A stretch of 64,000 nt of DNA from Tetradesmus obliquus (Eukaryota > Chlorophyta > Chlorophyceae > Sphaeropleales > Scenedesmaceae). The stretch is from contig CP126206.1 of NCBI GenBank assembly GCA_030272155.1, positions 992,001 through 1,056,000 on the forward strand, given 5' to 3'. The translations under genes were made by a program, and so were the position numbers. Positions 59,148 through 64,000 of the stretch are shown in pieces. The stretch's first letter is position 1. Every line of letters begins with the position of its first letter. The notes under the pieces were generated by a model. It was not told where the DNA came from. It saw only the letters and a list, made by a program, of their open reading frames with translations, and made no database searches.

Positions 59148-60585
59148 TTATCTTTGCCGCTGATGCATGTGGCCCGCGGCAAAGCGCTGCATGTTGCCAT
59201 TTTTCGAAATGGAGATATATTGAGCTGGTGGTGGTGGGGCATGGATGGGTGGCCATGTCATGTGGTGCTGTGTCACACTGTGGGCTCCTGCTGGCTGAAA
59301 GCTGCTGGCTGGCGCTGCAGCCTGCTGCCGCTGTTTTGATTTGGCATGTCAAAAACTCACTGGCAACTCGTGTTAGCGCCATAGCCATTGACTACATTTG
59401 AACTACAAGTAACCATCCACGCAGCTGTTGCCTCCTCATCGCTGCTTCTGCGATAGTTGTGATACATCTGCTGCTGGTGTCAGCTGCTGGGCGGGCTGGT
59501 GCTGAGTTCCAGTCACCAAGGTGAGCATGGCTGGGAGCCCGCAGTCCGGTTCGATCAAGCTTGCTGTGAAATAGATTGCTGCACTGTGGTTATGCGCTGC
59601 GGAATCTGTGGGGTCTATCGTAATCAAGTGTCTGTGCGACTGCCTTAATCCCCACTGAGGACGACGCTGGAACTGGGCTATCCTGCATGCTTCTGCTGCG
59701 CTGCTGCTGCAACGTAAATACTATATTTCACTGATCTCACGACCACTCACCGGCTGCTTTGTCCACGTCCATGCTGCAAGGTGCAAGGAAACAGCATTGA
59801 CACACACGGCAGGAGCAGGACGGTTTGTGGCTCAACGGTTGCTTTTGTACGCCACGACGTGCACAAGTTAAATATGCTGCTCGGCGGCTCGTGCTGTATT
59901 GTGTCCGTGAACGCAGGCGAGCCAGGGTTGACATGCAGATTTGGGCACTGCAAGTGCCATCTAGTGACGTCCCGTGCATGCTCCATTTGCGCATGTTCGG
60001 TGCGAGCATTACTGCTGCTGACTTAAGGAATGTAAATAGCATCAGCAGCAGCAGGATGCCTTGGGGTTGCTGGCACTGCTGTCTCCCACAGCAGGTCACC
60101 TGGTCTCCATGTTGCTGCAGCTGCTCCCGCTCGTGGTTCCCAGATGTTTGCCGTTTTTCCAGCAGTTTGCTGGTACAGGCAGTGAAGTAAATCAGCTCCT
60201 CGTACGTGGCACCAGGCAAGCCCTTTATCTTTTCTGTTACCCAGTGCCCTGCCTTGAGGATCTTGGATGCAGCAAGTGCATCCTCCTCGCTGATGATGAC
60301 CGGCCGCCCTGACCTGTGCGCATCAGCAATACAGCCAAACTCGCGGAAGTTTTTGTAATGCCGCTCAATAAAGACACTGTGCCTCTCCTTGACACGCTTG
60401 TGTACACCGCCACCATGCCTGGAGCGGAACAGGATTGCTGCCTTGTGTGGATCTATCTCCCCAGTGCCAAAGTCGAAGGTGGAAGCGGCGCATACCACCG
60501 CCCATTCCCTGGTCTCAGCATCCTTGCGCTGGCTAGAACCCTGGGTTTCAGCAGATTTTGAGGTACCTGCACATAATGACACCAT
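59148..60585 (-). CDS. array gene, copy 13
   Basis: Exons 60585..60100, 59947..59751, 59682..59517, 59321..59148; the predicted protein is identical to copy 1. Confidence 0.5.
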
Positions 60586-60836
60586 ACTTCAGTCATGTGA
60601 TTTGTGCGCCAGTGTGTACACTTTGGCGGTACAGGCAGTACAGTACAGCCTTTTGTCAATTTGTCTGACCACCCTGCAGTAGCACGAAAAGCCACCTACG
60701 CCTCCCCTGCGAGCTGACCCGCAACAAGTTGCCACAGTTATACGCTTGTCTTGGCAAAACCGATAATGTGTGCAAGTGTTGAGGCGCGGGGGTGGCTCTG
60801 GCGTGAGCTATATTCTGGACGTCTGCTGTTATCCTG

Positions 60837-62274
60837 TTATCTTTGCCGCTGATGCATGTGGCCCGCGGCAAAGCGCTGCATGTTGCCATTTTTCGAAATG
60901 GAGATATATTGAGCTGGTGGTGGTGGGGCATGGATGGGTGGCCATGTCATGTGGTGCTGTGTCACACTGTGGGCTCCTGCTGGCTGAAAGCTGCTGGCTG
61001 GCGCTGCAGCCTGCTGCCGCTGTTTTGATTTGGCATGTCAAAAACTCACTGGCAACTCGTGTTAGCGCCATAGCCATTGACTACATTTGAACTACAAGTA
61101 ACCATCCACGCAGCTGTTGCCTCCTCATCGCTGCTTCTGCGATAGTTGTGATACATCTGCTGCTGGTGTCAGCTGCTGGGCGGGCTGGTGCTGAGTTCCA
61201 GTCACCAAGGTGAGCATGGCTGGGAGCCCGCAGTCCGGTTCGATCAAGCTTGCTGTGAAATAGATTGCTGCACTGTGGTTATGCGCTGCGGAATCTGTGG
61301 GGTCTATCGTAATCAAGTGTCTGTGCGACTGCCTTAATCCCCACTGAGGACGACGCTGGAACTGGGCTATCCTGCATGCTTCTGCTGCGCTGCTGCTGCA
61401 ACGTAAATACTATATTTCACTGATCTCACGACCACTCACCGGCTGCTTTGTCCACGTCCATGCTGCAAGGTGCAAGGAAACAGCATTGACACACACGGCA
61501 GGAGCAGGACGGTTTGTGGCTCAACGGTTGCTTTTGTACGCCACGACGTGCACAAGTTAAATATGCTGCTCGGCGGCTCGTGCTGTATTGTGTCCGTGAA
61601 CGCAGGCGAGCCAGGGTTGACATGCAGATTTGGGCACTGCAAGTGCCATCTAGTGACGTCCCGTGCATGCTCCATTTGCGCATGTTCGGTGCGAGCATTA
61701 CTGCTGCTGACTTAAGGAATGTAAATAGCATCAGCAGCAGCAGGATGCCTTGGGGTTGCTGGCACTGCTGTCTCCCACAGCAGGTCACCTGGTCTCCATG
61801 TTGCTGCAGCTGCTCCCGCTCGTGGTTCCCAGATGTTTGCCGTTTTTCCAGCAGTTTGCTGGTACAGGCAGTGAAGTAAATCAGCTCCTCGTACGTGGCA
61901 CCAGGCAAGCCCTTTATCTTTTCTGTTACCCAGTGCCCTGCCTTGAGGATCTTGGATGCAGCAAGTGCATCCTCCTCGCTGATGATGACCGGCCGCCCTG
62001 ACCTGTGCGCATCAGCAATACAGCCAAACTCGCGGAAGTTTTTGTAATGCCGCTCAATAAAGACACTGTGCCTCTCCTTGACACGCTTGTGTACACCGCC
62101 ACCATGCCTGGAGCGGAACAGGATTGCTGCCTTGTGTGGATCTATCTCCCCAGTGCCAAAGTCGAAGGTGGAAGCGGCGCATACCACCGCCCATTCCCTG
62201 GTCTCAGCATCCTTGCGCTGGCTAGAACCCTGGGTTTCAGCAGATTTTGAGGTACCTGCACATAATGACACCAT
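60837..62274 (-). CDS. array gene, copy 14
   Basis: Exons 62274..61789, 61636..61440, 61371..61206, 61010..60837; the predicted protein is identical to copy 1. Confidence 0.5.
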
Positions 62275-62525
62275 ACTTCAGTCATGTGATTTGTGCGCCA
62301 GTGTGTACACTTTGGCGGTACAGGCAGTACAGTACAGCCTTTTGTCAATTTGTCTGACCACCCTGCAGTAGCACGAAAAGCCACCTACGCCTCCCCTGCG
62401 AGCTGACCCGCAACAAGTTGCCACAGTTATACGCTTGTCTTGGCAAAACCGATAATGTGTGCAAGTGTTGAGGCGCGGGGGTGGCTCTGGCGTGAGCTAT
62501 ATTCTGGACGTCTGCTGTTATCCTG

Positions 62526-63963
62526 TTATCTTTGCCGCTGATGCATGTGGCCCGCGGCAAAGCGCTGCATGTTGCCATTTTTCGAAATGGAGATATATTG
62601 AGCTGGTGGTGGTGGGGCATGGATGGGTGGCCATGTCATGTGGTGCTGTGTCACACTGTGGGCTCCTGCTGGCTGAAAGCTGCTGGCTGGCGCTGCAGCC
62701 TGCTGCCGCTGTTTTGATTTGGCATGTCAAAAACTCACTGGCAACTCGTGTTAGCGCCATAGCCATTGACTACATTTGAACTACAAGTAACCATCCACGC
62801 AGCTGTTGCCTCCTCATCGCTGCTTCTGCGATAGTTGTGATACATCTGCTGCTGGTGTCAGCTGCTGGGCGGGCTGGTGCTGAGTTCCAGTCACCAAGGT
62901 GAGCATGGCTGGGAGCCCGCAGTCCGGTTCGATCAAGCTTGCTGTGAAATAGATTGCTGCACTGTGGTTATGCGCTGCGGAATCTGTGGGGTCTATCGTA
63001 ATCAAGTGTCTGTGCGACTGCCTTAATCCCCACTGAGGACGACGCTGGAACTGGGCTATCCTGCATGCTTCTGCTGCGCTGCTGCTGCAACGTAAATACT
63101 ATATTTCACTGATCTCACGACCACTCACCGGCTGCTTTGTCCACGTCCATGCTGCAAGGTGCAAGGAAACAGCATTGACACACACGGCAGGAGCAGGACG
63201 GTTTGTGGCTCAACGGTTGCTTTTGTACGCCACGACGTGCACAAGTTAAATATGCTGCTCGGCGGCTCGTGCTGTATTGTGTCCGTGAACGCAGGCGAGC
63301 CAGGGTTGACATGCAGATTTGGGCACTGCAAGTGCCATCTAGTGACGTCCCGTGCATGCTCCATTTGCGCATGTTCGGTGCGAGCATTACTGCTGCTGAC
63401 TTAAGGAATGTAAATAGCATCAGCAGCAGCAGGATGCCTTGGGGTTGCTGGCACTGCTGTCTCCCACAGCAGGTCACCTGGTCTCCATGTTGCTGCAGCT
63501 GCTCCCGCTCGTGGTTCCCAGATGTTTGCCGTTTTTCCAGCAGTTTGCTGGTACAGGCAGTGAAGTAAATCAGCTCCTCGTACGTGGCACCAGGCAAGCC
63601 CTTTATCTTTTCTGTTACCCAGTGCCCTGCCTTGAGGATCTTGGATGCAGCAAGTGCATCCTCCTCGCTGATGATGACCGGCCGCCCTGACCTGTGCGCA
63701 TCAGCAATACAGCCAAACTCGCGGAAGTTTTTGTAATGCCGCTCAATAAAGACACTGTGCCTCTCCTTGACACGCTTGTGTACACCGCCACCATGCCTGG
63801 AGCGGAACAGGATTGCTGCCTTGTGTGGATCTATCTCCCCAGTGCCAAAGTCGAAGGTGGAAGCGGCGCATACCACCGCCCATTCCCTGGTCTCAGCATC
63901 CTTGCGCTGGCTAGAACCCTGGGTTTCAGCAGATTTTGAGGTACCTGCACATAATGACACCAT
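62526..63963 (-). CDS. array gene, copy 15
   Basis: Exons 63963..63478, 63325..63129, 63060..62895, 62699..62526; the predicted protein is identical to copy 1. The coding part is complete although its repeat unit is cut by the window edge. Confidence 0.5.
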
Positions 63964-64000
63964 ACTTCAGTCATGTGATTTGTGCGCCAGTGTGTACACT

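Larger units (their letters stand above)
38720..64000. repeat. 1,689-bp tandem array, 15 head-to-tail units
   Basis: Units start at 38720, 40409, 42098, 43787, 45476, 47165, 48854, 50543, 52232, 53921, 55610, 57299, 58988, 60677 and 62366. The 15th is cut by the window edge 54 bp short. All reading frames on both strands have the same translations and an exact 1,689-bp offset in every unit, and I noticed no substitution between units. The left end abuts the Cys-rich gene at CTTAC|AGTAGCACG, while internal junctions read CCTGC|AGTAGCACG. Each unit carries one four-exon minus-strand gene. No terminal inverted repeats or TSD were found around the unit. Confidence 0.95.

Noticed and set aside
38720-64000. 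CRISPR-like or phage-like explanation for the long regular array
   Set aside because: Units are 1,689 bp with no short repeat-spacer structure, and the host is a eukaryote with introns.

Overview
The window looks like nuclear DNA of a green alga, most likely a chlorophyte of the class Chlorophyceae. Seen in the sequence: multi-exon genes with clean GT-AG introns and consistent exon phases, heavy CAG/CTG trinucleotide use, and TGTAA (the usual chlorophycean polyadenylation signal) a short way after stop codons. The order or genus is inference. No bacterial gene organisation, RNA gene or CRISPR array was seen.

Layout. 1-3.7 kb: a head-to-head gene pair, the first two exons of a GH38 alpha-mannosidase on the minus strand (the rest lies off the left edge) and a complete two-exon GT37-like fucosyltransferase on the plus strand. 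3.7-5.7 kb: gene-poor DNA with several perfect palindromes and a GTCCAGT-motif cluster. 5.7-12 kb: a small zinc-finger-like reading frame, a polyglutamine stretch and 21 tandem copies of a 279-bp Cys-rich repeat with higher-order structure. 12-14 kb: a second satellite with a 345-bp period.

11.6-25.7 kb is an inverted duplication: arms of 7,022 bp (11586-18607 and 18662-25683) around a 54-bp spacer. Each arm ends in a full-length hAT transposon (A plus, B minus) whose 8-exon transposase gene is intact. A third full-length hAT (C, 25863-29922) follows. The target-site duplications show that A and C were originally two separate insertions 38 bp apart in opposite orientation, and that the palindrome arose later by fold-back or template switching through them. 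The second breakpoint is at a short GCCGCATGTGCA ladder near 25.7 kb.

30.0-34.2 kb: a roughly ten-exon gene of unknown function with an N-terminal globular region, low-complexity linkers and a basic/acidic C-terminus, starting 115 bp from the end of hAT C. 34.2-36.6 kb: gene-poor, with a second GTCCAGT cluster. 36.6-38.7 kb: a minus-strand gene for a Cys-rich, PAN/Apple-like and GCC-like protein, whose 3' coding end has been amplified into a 73/74-bp minisatellite.

38.72 kb to the right edge: 15 head-to-tail copies (the last 54 bp short) of a 1,689-bp unit. They appear identical. Each unit holds a four-exon minus-strand gene (predicted 340 aa) whose first exon resembles the DNA-binding region of a DDE transposase. 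This array and the hAT-driven palindrome are the most unusual parts of the window. Both need long-read confirmation, because perfect repeats are also what assembly errors produce.
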